From positions 135,004,190 to 135,068,189 of the forward strand of contig CM048553.1 of NCBI GenBank assembly GCA_026413225.1: DNA of 64,000 nucleotides, read 5' to 3'. The notes below the pieces were generated by a model that saw nothing but the letters and a program-made list of their open reading frames with translations, had not been told where the DNA came from and did not search any database. Source of the stretch: Otis tarda. Lineage: Eukaryota; Chordata; Aves; Otidiformes; Otididae. Both the position numbers and the translations under genes were made by a program. This document shows positions 24,701-36,607 of this stretch, piece after piece (the stretch's first letter is position 1; every line of letters starts with the position of its first letter).

Positions 24701-25437
24701 TTTTAGGATTGGGGCATTCTCTTTGGCAACACTAGTTCATTTCGGTTGCAGAGTGTCTTTTATTGGCTGTAGTGGTAATTCTCTGAATATCTACTTGCTA
24801 CAGTTGTTTTGGTTTGAATAAGACTTTTTTTACTAAGCATGCTTGGATATTTTAGTTATTCTATGTCAATTCATTCTTCAATAAATAGAACATATGCTGG
24901 GACTACTTTTCTATGCATTCAGAAGGACATACAGGTCGCTTACTATAAAGAATCTTTTGCTATTTTACAATTTGCAAGATATTTCTCTATGGTGATGGTT
25001 GGCTTCAGAGAAGTTCCTTTCTTTTTCTGTCTTTAAGGACAGCAAACAGAAAACTAGAATTGAAGCCACGCATGTAATAAAGGGGCTGAAATGTCACCAC
25101 AACAAAATATACTGCTGTTAGTTGTGTGCAATGAAATGATGTGGACCTGTGGAAAGCAGGTTATGGATTTTCTGTATGGCAAATAACACAGTCCCATAAC
25201 ACATCCCTCATTTAAATTATGCAAAAAATCTGAGCTGTGCACTAGGCTGTGACTGAAATCTGAATATGACACTTAATGTGCATAGGTCCTTGAAATCTAA
25301 TTTGACTGTGATATAAAGTGATTACGGTTTCAAAGGGTAATTTTCTCAAAGATAACATGAAAATTTAGTTGACAGGGCTTCTATGATATAAAATCACAGA
25401 AGGTTTTCTGGAGTCCAGCTGACTTAATATTTTCTAG
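21784..25437 (+). other. RALYL: RALYL intron, about 3.7 kb
   Basis: The intron runs from gtatgtg at 21784 to ttttctag at 25437. It is A/T-rich. I see no transposable element, RNA gene or coding segment in it, and the open frames at 21853-24012 and 24839-25036 look like chance. It is the only RALYL intron in the window without a recognisable CR1 or LTR. Confidence 0.75.
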
Positions 25438-25601
25438 GTTGTTTGATTACCACGGCCGTGTCCCCCCACCACCCCGTGCAGTGATTCCACTGAAGCGTCC
25501 TCGTGTGGCTGTGACAACAACTCGCAGAGGCAAAGGGGTTTTCTCCATGAAAGGAGCATCACGATCCACCTCAAGTGGAGCTTCTTCCTCAGGATCCAAA
25601 T
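25438..25601 (+). CDS. RALYL: RALYL coding exon, proline/basic region, 164 nt
   Basis: The exon completes the split Arg codon with G and reads [20 protein letters not shown] and onward. It contains the [10 protein letters not shown] basic cluster and ends in a Ser/Gly-rich stretch (S-G-A-S-S-S-G-S-K) plus one base, T, of a Leu codon. The acceptor is tttctag and the donor gtgagtc (from 25602). The run of prolines followed by a Lys/Arg cluster matches the hnRNP C/RALY family region that carries the nuclear-localisation signal. The Ser-rich tail ([15 protein letters not shown]) differs slightly from the mammalian protein as I remember it, as expected for a low-complexity linker. A continuous frame extends into the intron to 25633, but the family protein continues in the next exon instead. 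Confidence 0.97.
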
Positions 25602-26891
25602 GTGAGTCACTCTTATCAGCTGGATATTATTGAAAGAATGATCCTAGTAATGTCTGCAAGCAGACAGGTTCCACTGTATAGCTCTGTTGGCAGTCACTTC
25701 CTACTCTCAGCCTTTAGCTTGAAAAACTGATTTGATTACCAAAGTTGCCATGCCTTTACTGCAAGTCAAAAAGCACATTGACGTAACTTTTGAAGGAGAT
25801 CCCTTCAACATTTGACCTATTCCCTTGGCCTCAGAAGAAGCCTGTTTAAACTTTGCTATCATCCTGACTGCTTATGCACCATGAGGTCTTGTGAACAGCT
25901 GATAACAGAGTAAAACTAGTAATCTTGTTATAGAGAGAGGCACACTGATTTCTTTTGAGAGTTGTATGTGAGCTGGTTGGGGGTGGGCTGAGGGAGGTGG
26001 GAAAACTTGGGTTGTGTGTGGTTTTTTTTGCCAGATTCCTTTGAGGGTAGAAAGAGGCAAAGTGTCTTTGCCTGTTCTAAAGGGAGTCCAAAACAGGATT
26101 GATAACTTGGGGTTATTTAACCCTTCTTTAGTGAGCTGGCCTTAGAAGAGCTGATGAACAATAGGCATTCCCTTCTCCACACTCACCAAGCTCCCCATGG
26201 CATAATATGTCCTGGGAACTTCATCTTCCTCTTCATGCATCTTTCAGCACCCACCTGTCTTCCCCTGCCCCTTATGTGGAGTGATACTGTCCTTGGAAGC
26301 GTCACTGGAAGAGGAAGAGAAAGATCAGGTAGGGATCAGATGTTAGAAAGAATGAAAGGACTTCAATATAGCACTTGTAGTACCAGACTGGCCAACAAAG
26401 TATCATGCAGTCTTCTACATAACCATGAAATAAGTGAATTCACAAACAGTACATCTTGCAGCAAGAGGGGTTAATTGTGGCATCAGCATGAGCCAATTAC
26501 ATACTCTGCTTGAATAACATATCCAAATCTCACACACTAGCATCTAACAAAGAAGACAGACCTCTAGTGAGCCCATTAGGATTCATTCTTGATCCTATTG
26601 TATGAACTGATGGTATCAGAGACATTGAAAGAAAACATATAATAAATATGCATGTGACTGAAAGAATGGAAATGTGATAAACGGAACTAAAGGTAAGGTT
26701 GTACACTGAGGAAGAAGGAGCTCAAGTCATTCCTTTGCAAGCATGATGTTCCGAAACAGACTTTGTTGACTGCACGGTTGAATCACACTCAAGTCTCCAG
26801 TGAATGAATTGGCTAGATGTCCATTACCAATAATGGGATCTTTGATACCTAGCACATAGGAAGACATTTAAATTTAGGTGTCATATTATGG

Positions 26892-27026
26892 CACCTCAAG
26901 GCCAGGTTGGATGGGGCTCTGAGCAACCAGATCTAGCTGAAGATGTCCCTGCTCCTTGCAGGGGGGTGGGACTAGATTACTTTTAAAAGTCCCTTCCAAC
27001 CCAAACTATTCCATGATTCTATGATT
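26892..27026 (+). mobile_element. CR1 LINE 3'-end fragment
   Basis: This copy starts at 'cctcaaggccaggttggatggggctctgagcaacc' and ends in 'attccatgattctatgatt'. The 'ttgcaggggggtgggactag' UTR segment is intact. It is 5'-truncated to about 135 bp and in sense with RALYL. Confidence 0.92.
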
Positions 27027-29859
27027 ATGGAGCTCACTCACACCTTAAGAGGATGTCTGGGAGTAGAAACACTTCCTTTGTTCTCTGGACAATGAACATG
27101 AGTCTAGACATTTTCATACACATCTTGAAGTAATCCATAGCTACTTTTTGTTTTTCTCAGTACTTTAAGTAATGATTTATGATTCCTTATATTAATTTAA
27201 CAGAAAGCATACACCTCAAGATCTTCACTTTAGTAGATTTAGAATTTAAATGAGTTTTTTAGACTTTTCCTACCCTTGAGTCTTTGGGTTTCAGTGAATC
27301 AAAGCTTTAGTAAATATAGTATATACACTTACAAATTCATTCATTTGATCTCCTTTATTCATCGATTTCTGTTATCTTTTTCATATGAAAGGCTACTAGT
27401 ATCAGTGCATCCAATTCACTACTTGCCCTAAAGCATGGTCTAATACGAATGGGCTTTTTGGACTCACTTTGCCTTGAGAAGACAAATTGTTTTCAGATGT
27501 TTTTAAGATATATTTCTAATTTTCCAGAACAAGAATAAGACCAAAATTCTTCTAGAGAGCTGAGGCCTTTAATATATCCCAGTAGATGTCAAGGAAATCT
27601 CTCATGCAGAAATCTGGATTTTCATTATAGTGAATGGGACAGAGCATATTACATTAATATATTCTGTTCCTCAGAATAATCACCAAATTTGCTTTATTAT
27701 TTATTCTACATTTCAGAAAATATTTTGCAGTACTGTGTCAGGACTTAAACAATGCATAACGTAGACTGTAGGATTCAACCCTAGTTCAAGTACCCATAGC
27801 CACTTGCTGTAAGACCTCCAAAACACTGTCTGCGTAATACGGCAAATGCTGCAGAACTTGTAAATTATTTAATGCAAGTGCAATCAGGGGTGTAGACATC
27901 CTAACAGACAGTGTTATGCCCCACTGAAAGTATCCTTCAATGTATTCAGGTGTGATGTGAATTCTAAGAATGTCAGTCTTGGAGCTCCAGGTGACAAGAT
28001 CATCTTTGGATCCAGCTCTTTAACACTGAAGGAAGAGCTGCAAGATGCATCACCAAAACACGGGCTGACATTTTGACCCCTGTTGGGTTTTCACGCTCAA
28101 TTCTTTACAATGGCAACTGGAACACAACTGCAGAGGCTATTTATGGTGCTGGAATAAATTGCAGAAAATATTCTTTCTGCATGCAGCACACTTTTAAAAG
28201 GAGTCAGACACACAGTATACAGACTTTCATGCTTGATTTCCCCATAGAATTACTTCCCTTTTTGTCAAGTCCAGCCAACTCATCATAAAAGCAGAAACAT
28301 GATTTTGTTGACTTGGACAGGAATGTAATCAGTTTATTGTAAGACGTTTATCAGAGAAATAACCAAACAGTTCCCTCAGGGGCTTCAAGTTGGAAAGTAG
28401 AGAATGTGCATTTTGCAGCTTCTTTTGCCATTTTCTTGTAAAAGTTGTTTATATTGAATTGTGGGATGAAGCAATTTAATATTTTGTTGCCCCTTACTCT
28501 ACACTGCTAATCTGAACCCCTTGAACTAATGCACTGTTGAGTCTAATTGCAATTTATTGCTAGTTAAATAAAGGATCTCTTCAATAAGGAGAAACATAGT
28601 TTGTGGGAAGGTAGATATTTTGGGTTTTAATGAAATTCAGGATCATAAAATAGCTTAATCACAGGTTCAGAATTCACTGTGTCAAAATGGTATTGCCTAT
28701 GCTTGAAAGATTTCACCTCCAAACAGCAAAACTCTCATGCAATCACATCCCCAAATAGACTTTTTCAGATTTAAGTAGAAATCTCATAGGCATAACTGTT
28801 CTCATAGCTGTTCTCCACACTCAGACTGGATCAAAAAAATGAACCCATATATGTAGTATTAAAGGTCAGAACACAGGGGACCCCTCAGAGAAATTATCAG
28901 GAGCAGAGGGACTCGCTTCTGAAAACCGGCAATCCAAAGACAAAAGTTTGTTGTGGCACGCAAGAAGATGTTATAAAAACAACATAAAAAATGCCTTGCT
29001 CATTGATGAGTACATCTGCAAAAATAATGTCTGCCAGTGCAGTAAATCCTTTTTCTACCAAAAAGTGGCAATATGTGTTCTAAATTTACTTCCAAAGCAC
29101 AAAATAAATTAGGAGGATTTAATATTTTTCCTGAGTCTGTAATTTTTCAAGGATCGGTTGACAATATTTTGTTCTCTTTTTAACTCCAAAGACTAGAAAA
29201 AAATTAAATCAACCTTTCCACATTATCATAAGTAACTTACAAAATGAAATATGTTGGAGTGGAAACTACACACAGTAGTTCTTCATGCTAATTGTATGAA
29301 ACAGCAGATGCAGCTTGCTATTTGGAAGTGGGAAAAACTCATTTTTTCTGACGATATAGAAACTGAAGCTCCTAGAGTAGGCACTTTCATTTCACACATC
29401 TGAAAACAGGAGGAAAACACTAATCAAATTTTTTATACTCTGTGTACTTGAGATTAAGGAGCAGACATTTAAGATGTTACAATATGTACTGAATTATGCC
29501 TTTAAATTAATTCATTTTGACTTACATAGTTTATATTTAGCTTCATCAGCTAACTCATTTTTCAGTGAAATCTAAAGTAATACAATATGATATAATATTT
29601 TGTATTAAACATGAAGAGCTTAGATTAAAATACGTGACATTTCTTTCCAAAGAAATCTGAATCATGCTTTCTGGATGAATCAATTTGTAGTTATGGCAAA
29701 AATTGTTTCACAAATACAGCTGTAATTCAACAGTAGCACTTTCATTTCTAAAAATGTGATTGACCTCAATTTTAATCTCTTATTTTGAGCTGGATGCAGT
29801 TTGTCTCCTTTGGTGCTAGATGCTTCAGTGAGAGATGCATTCTAAAAGGCCCTTGTATT

Positions 29860-30560
29860 CCTGGCAGAGGGCTGGAAAGGGTCACTGAGTCTAATTCCTT
29901 ACTGTTGCAGGTAGCTACATCATCTAATCCTTTAAGCACCATCTTAAAGCTAATTAGGGTTTAGTTTTTGTCTGTCTCTGTTTCTTCTAATGTCCAACTA
30001 AAATTTGTTTCTCATTTGTTCATATCCACTTGTTGTGCCAACACTATCTTAGTTTAAACATTTTATTTCCTTTTACCTTCTTTTGTCTGAGGCAAACAAG
30101 CACAACTTTTCTTTCATACCACAGGCTTTCCATTCTTATAGCCATCTTCATGGCCCTTCTCACAAACCTGCTAGAATCCACTCGCTCAACCTGTACACAT
30201 TATTCCAGATAAGCTCTCACCAGATCCTTGCACAATGACATTGTACTTCCCCATCTTTAGCAATACATCATTTGACACATCCTAGCACTGCATTTTCTTT
30301 CTCATGGCTGCATTACAGTGATAGCCTATTGTCAACCTGAGATTACAACTCTACTCTGCCACTGTCTTTTTCCACTGATGACCTTTGATGTTAAGAGTAG
30401 TTCTGCTGTTAGTCAATCAAGTGTAGGTCTTTTTTCAGTGCAATTACATTTCATCTTTTTTCTAATGTAGCATTCCTTAGAATCACCTGACTCCTTCCAT
30501 TCCAGTTCATTCTAAATAGACGATACTTTTCAATTTCATGTCATCAGCAAATTTCACTTG
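29860..30560 (-). mobile_element. Ancient CR1/L3-like LINE remnant with reverse-transcriptase motif
   Basis: Read on the minus strand, 30554-30531 gives K-F-A-D-D-M-K-L, the F-A-D-D catalytic motif of CR1-clade reverse transcriptases. Downstream on the same strand there follow many short blocks in CR1/L3 order: a segment around 30140 like 'ggccatgaagatg', and a 3' region near 29880 resembling 'gacccttt...ccagcc'. The frame is broken by many stops and indels and there is no ATTCTATG tail. It is therefore far older than the other CR1 copies here and may predate birds (L3-like or an early CR1). The limits are approximate. Confidence 0.62.
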
Positions 30561-30979
30561 TTTATTCACTTTTTTTTTGCATCAAAGTTGTTGAAGGTAT
30601 TTAGCCATTTTGGTTCCAGTGCTTGAGGAATTTCATTAGTAATTTCTTTCCCTTTCAATACATGCATTTCTCTCACCTGCTAGCCTTTGCTTATCTGCTA
30701 ATAGGAAAAAAAAAAAAAAAGAAAAAGGAAAAGCAGTAAGCTACTTTATTTTCCTATTCTATTACTCAAAAGCAGATGAACAAATATTTTGGACACATGC
30801 AGCTCTAGTTTCATGGTTTCTTGCCTGAGATATATATTTTTTTAAATCATGACATTTAAAAGGAGAATTTATATACTCAAAGCAGGACATCTGACATACA
30901 GTATGTACAGTCTTTACATTTTGTCTTTGTCATAACACTGTGCTTAAAAAGCCTAAAGTTCTTCCCAAGCTCTATACCA

Positions 30980-31500
30980 CAGAATCATAGAATCACAGAA
31001 TGGTTGAGGTTGGAAGAGACCCCTGCAGCTCATCTGGTCCAACTGCTCTGCTCAAGCAGGGTCACCTACAGCAAGTTTCTCAGTCCTATGTCTGGACAGC
31101 TTTTGAATATATCCAAGGATGCAGACCCCACAGCCCCTCTGGAGTGCCTATGCAAATATTTGACTACTCACACAGGGAAAAAAAAAAAAAGAAGAAAAAA
31201 AAAAACTTTTTCTTGTGTTCATCTGGAATTTCACATGCTTTAACATGTGCCAGTGGTCTTCAGTGTGTTACTGGGCACTACTAAGAAGAGTCCAGGTTTA
31301 TCTGCTTCATTCCCTTTTGTACTGGGGAGCTCAGAACTGGACACAGTGCTCCAGATGTGTCCTCACAAGTGCTGAGTAGAGAAGGATAATCTCCCTCAAC
31401 CTGCTGGCAACACTCGTCCTAGTGTACCCCAGGACATTGATGGCCTTTCTCGTCACAAGGGTGTATTGCTGGCTCGACCCTACATATGTGCCTGTTTCCT
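30980..31500 (-). mobile_element. CR1 LINE 3' portion, antisense, with an A-rich interruption
   Basis: On the top strand the copy begins with the inverted tail 'acagaatcatagaatcacagaatgg' and continues 'ggttggaagagacc', 'catctggtccaactgc', 'gatgcagaccccacagcccctctg', later 'ctggacacagtgctccagatgtg' and 'tggcctttctcgtcacaagg'. This is the reverse complement of a CR1 3' end. A 27-bp A-rich block (31179-31205) interrupts the element. The left end (ORF2 side) fades out near 31500. Open frames at 31000-31284 and 31331-31561 are shadows of this repeat. Confidence 0.85.
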
Positions 31501-33464
31501 TACCAAGCTCAGAAGTGCAAATGTTTTCTGCTTTTCTTTTTAGTCTAGGAACAAATACCATTAGGCCATTGCAGCGTTGCTTCTGACTTTTGATCTTTTA
31601 GCCTTGGCAAGCTTGCTGTTTGCCAGTCAAGGGAACACCTCTAACACATCATCTTAGTCACACAGGATGTGTTGCCAGCTGGTTTCATGCAGGTTGCTGC
31701 AGACACTTAGCATTCCTCATTGGACAGATTCACACCATTTCACCCTGGAATCTGTGCCACCTTGTTACTGCAGCATGGACCAGCCACTGCCCTGGGGAAG
31801 AAGTAACCTTCTAAATATGCAGTTGTCAGAATCTTAAGGTTTTGTTACAGATCTGGAGGATTGGACAGTGACCCATTATTGTTCTAAGAACACTTTAATG
31901 CCTTGCTCTAAAAATATACAGAATAATTCCTTCAAATACTGTATAGCATATAAGAGTCTAGCACAAAGGTTACTTTTAAGGTTTGTTCTCTAAGTCCTAC
32001 CATTATTTCCAGATCAGAGGTTTCAACCTATGAAAGTGCCAGATATGCAATTTCTCAATATAAGCACATGATTAAACAAGTTTGTTGCCACATATAGTAA
32101 CCACATATAGCAACTTACTGCCTTTAGCTGACTTGTTATAACTATAATGCACATGACCCAAATTCTAACATTGGTTTCATTTCAATCTCAGCAAATGTGC
32201 TCCAAGTTTGCAGTAAGGCTGATTTTGAAGCAAACACATGCTCATTCACTACCACTGAGGCAGGCAGTATCTTACCTATATACCCATGAGACATCATGAT
32301 ACATGCCTAGAGTCAATGAATCAGACTGCTGTGGCAAGATGCAGCCAGGTGATGCTTTGGACAGAAAGGGAACATGTCATTCTCCATGGCAGAAGATCCC
32401 TTTTCCCAGGCTTGCTAAGGGACCTCCCATTGCTCTGGATACACACACCAAAGTCAATGCACATCCTTCTTCTGCAACAGTAAGGATGGATGGGTGAGAT
32501 TGCTCAGTGTTCTTCCATTGCCAGTCCCACAGTTTAAGGTGAGGGACAGTGAAGGTCCATTTCTTCCTATAAGAGCTGTGACAGCTGTGTTACCTACTCT
32601 TGAGCTTTATAAACGGCTTTATTCTCCCATGCTAGCACATGGTTCCCATTTTTTCCTCTTTGCCTGTTCAACATGATATCCTAGCACAGACAGGGCAAGT
32701 GGGTTTGTTTGGACTATCTTCTGAGCATAAAAACGTGTCCTGATAATGCCATAATAATGAGATCATTCATGAATGCTTCAATGCTGTTTCTTCTGCAACC
32801 AAAACACCTCCAAAGCAGTTACTCCTCCTTACATTAGATAATGGGAATAATGAACATAAATGAAGAGTAATGCAGTGCAACAAAGATTTGGAAACTTCAG
32901 CTCTTAATTTATAGGTGTTGCCTCCATGTCCGTGGATGTGATCATAAAAAGAAATATTTTCACATGTTATCCATAGCTGGAAAAAGTACAAGAAAGTACC
33001 AGACCTGAAAGCTTTTGAAGCAATAATACTTAACACCTATTGCAATTAAGTTGTTGACTTGATTGCAAATGGAACATAACATTGCATTCCTGGCTGTCCT
33101 AGCATTTACGTTACCATTCACTCTTGCTGAAAAATATCGGTTGCTGGTATGAGGGATCTTTTTATTATTGTTGTTATTATTAAAAAATACTCCAGCAAAA
33201 TAGCATTCCAAGACTGTGAACTCTCTGTCATATTTGAATCATTCTTTCACTCTAAGCTGTTTTTCAGTAAACGTTATTTGGATTTTCTAAGAGTGTCCTT
33301 GAGATGTTTTGCCTGAAATGCCTATTACAGAGCAATATTCCTCACATAACCTCTTGCCGTTAGGGCTTAGAATCCTGTGATTTCCCAGGATTCAGTATTT
33401 TTAACCAACAATCTTCATTTTAAAAGTTAAATGTCTATAGATACTGATAGAGATGAGAGAGTAG

Positions 33465-33683
<219 letters not shown>

Positions 33684-34029
33684 TAAAAGCAATTTGTAGT
33701 CAAATGAATTAAATCAGAACCTAGTTATCAGTCAAGCAGACAGACTAGAGACAACAGAAGACTTGAAGAAATTTTGCTACATAATGGAGGCCTGAAGCAA
33801 GGTAAATTAACTCTCAGGTAGAACTACTGGGAGGATAAATTAATACTCTTCACAAAGCATGCAACATAATTTCAAGAATTGTTTTCTATGGTGTAGTAGA
33901 AAAAAAAATATTAACTAGATGTTCTGGAAACAAAACATCACTAAAAAATTGACTGGACAGAAATAAGTTAGAGGTTGTTGACCTTGGGAATGCTTGTGCT
34001 ACCCACATTAAGAATTATTAGACGGTCTA

Positions 34030-34290
34030 TAACAGGAATTATTGCCGGGGCAATAGGCAATAGTCACAAGTTGCAGCAAGGGAAATTCCTATTTAATATA
34101 AGGAAAAGAAATGCAATTAGGCAATACAGCAGATTTCCCAGAGGCTGTAGTAGTTCCATCCCTGGAGACGTTAAAAACTCATTGGGCCAATGCCCCATGG
34201 ACCTGGACTAAACTTTGTGTTTGGCCCTGCTTTGAAGAGGGATTCAGCTTGGCGCATCCAGAGATCCCTTCCGATCTAAGCTATTATCTG
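34030..34290 (+). mobile_element. Diverged CR1 LINE 3' fragment
   Basis: 'gtcacaagttgcagcaagggaaattcc', 'atataaggaaaagaaatgcaat', 'cccagaggctgtagtagttccatccctggagac', 'tttggccctgctttgaagagg' and 'gatcccttccgatctaagctatta' follow CR1 3' end order with many changes. No ATTCTATG tail remains. The upstream limit is uncertain; weak similarity may extend to about 33975. It is in sense with RALYL. Confidence 0.72.
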
Positions 34291-36576
34291 AAGCTGTGGC
34301 ATCTCTGTAGAACCAACCGCACCTTTTGTTCAGCTTTTCTCTGGCTTGAAATGTTTTGTTTTGAAGCAAACCTTGGGCATGACAAAATCCAACAATACTT
34401 TTTAATTTAATCAAGATCTTTATTTTTATCATTGCAGCGATCATTTTATTAGCTGCATGATCTTACCTGGCAGCCCTTTAAAACCGTGCTGAGCAGTTAC
34501 AAGAGATTTATAAGGCTGCATTTTCACCACTGTATATATAGAAAATAATTTCAATTCTTGCCACTGTCTATGGTATTTCTTTGGCTATTTCCTTATAAAT
34601 CACATGGTATATCTCTGTATAGAAGCTGAATACTAGTGAGCTAATTTTTATGAGAGCCAGCAGGAGAATGGAAGTCTTATCTCATTAAAAATCTCTGATG
34701 AAAACTTCTTATGTATTTTATGCAAAATATGTGAAAGAAATTCTGCCTTAGAATCCCGCAGCTGCCTGGGTATCTGGGCACTCAGATTTGTGTCCCTTGC
34801 CTAACTCAAATCAGTGACATGAAGCCAAAAAGACCAAACAGGCCACGTAAAGGGAATTCTATCAAGACTGTCTAACACACTGGTGGGAATTAGCAGTTGA
34901 GGTTCACAAACCTGACACAGGCAAAATATATGTTTAGATCTGGATCCCTCCTGTTCCCAAGTGCCTGCTTGATTTGCTGATCTGTTGTGGGGGTACCTCT
35001 CTGAACCTAGAAGTTTCCCTCTGGCTTTCAGAAATAACTCTAATGAACATCTTCCTAGGGCAGAACACTACAGAAAAATATTTTGTGGTTAACAAGTTTT
35101 TTTTTTTTAAAAAACAAAAAAGAAAAGAAAACCAGCTCTTTAAAACTACCTTTTATTTACAGTCATTTTCTAAGTTGACAGACAAGGACCAGTCCCTCAG
35201 CTGTTATAATTTACCCCACAAAATAAGCTGAGTGGTTTTATTCAAGTCTAAGGTAAACCATTAGTACAGAGTGTGACTATCTCTTTCAGGAGAACCATAC
35301 ACAATATGTATTCATTGTATTCTATTTTGTACTTTATGCAAGTTAGATAAAAGTTGGTATAATCCGTTAAGATGTAATTGCAAGGCACTCCATTGAATCA
35401 GTTGTGTACTGAAATGCTCTGAGATGGCGCATCTCTACTTCAGAGAGCTTTTATATAAAATCCATTACTATGCAAAACAACCTAAGCCACTGTACTTTGA
35501 TATCCAATTTTTGCTTTTGATAAAGAACTGTAGTGAACTCATTTAAATAGAAATCAGCTCAAAGAGGAAAACATTGATTTGTATTGAATCATACCGTTAT
35601 GCCTTTTGAAGACAAGCAATGAATAATATCCTCAGAGATTAAAAACTGTTTTCAAATTGTTGATGTTTTAAAATATCAGGTGCAGAACCCGTCCCCCATA
35701 TTCCTGTGTGAGGGAAAAAACACCTCAGAGATATCATGAAACCTACATCCTCATTTAAGTCTCCTGATGTGATGAAGAGGGTTATGCAGCCTGGGTGATT
35801 GGTCCGCAGATGATTGCTTCCTCAGCTAAAAGATTTATGCAAGATAAAGCGACATCAGTAGCCAAACTATTTCATTTACAGTGTCAGATGTGAGATGATT
35901 TTGTTCCTTCTCCATGGTTTGGCAACATTATTTCTTACTTTCCTCTGCCAGAAGATGTGGCCTCACTAGGACAGCGATCAGAGAGAGGATCTATGTCTCA
36001 TTTACACAAAACAAAAACTAAGCCGTTATCTTGACCTTTTGTTTTTTTAAGTTTGCATCACTCTCATTAAGAATATTTAACTAATCATCTTAAAAGCTAT
36101 ACACCTGGAGGAATGTGATAGGTTAGACAAATTGAACAAGCTCAGTACATACATTTGTTGCTGCTCTAGAGTTGTGTGAAAACTCTCCTTACAGTAACAG
36201 CTGATGTTGTCTTTTACTATTATTAACCTCTGACAACTCCAATAGGGAGAATATAGATAAGAGGATTTCCTGTATATTGCAAAATTGCAGGAATAACTTC
36301 TTTGGTTGTAAAAATCTGAATCAGGATGCCAGGGATAAGAAGCTGTTCTAATGTGAAAAAAAAAAAAATGTTAGAGGAGAATATTCTTCCTGTAATATTA
36401 GGTATGGGTGCTGAAAGGTAGGATCCTAAGTTTAGGTTCTCAGAAGAGCCCAAAAGAGTTAGATACTGAATTGGTATTTTAGACTCCTCTAAAGACCCCA
36501 GTCGATGTTGTCCTTCAGACAATTAGGTAAGTGATCTAATTTTTTAGCATCTGTATCATAAAATTTTTCCCATTTA

Positions 36577-36607
36577 GAATAGAATAGAATACAATACAAT
36601 ACAATAC
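36577..36607. repeat. Pentanucleotide microsatellite at the CR1 tail
   Basis: GAATA units pass into ACAAT/AATAC units (four to five copies) exactly at the 3' tail of the antisense CR1. The usual octamer ATTCTATG has been replaced by 5-bp units, apparently by slippage after insertion. Confidence 0.85.
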
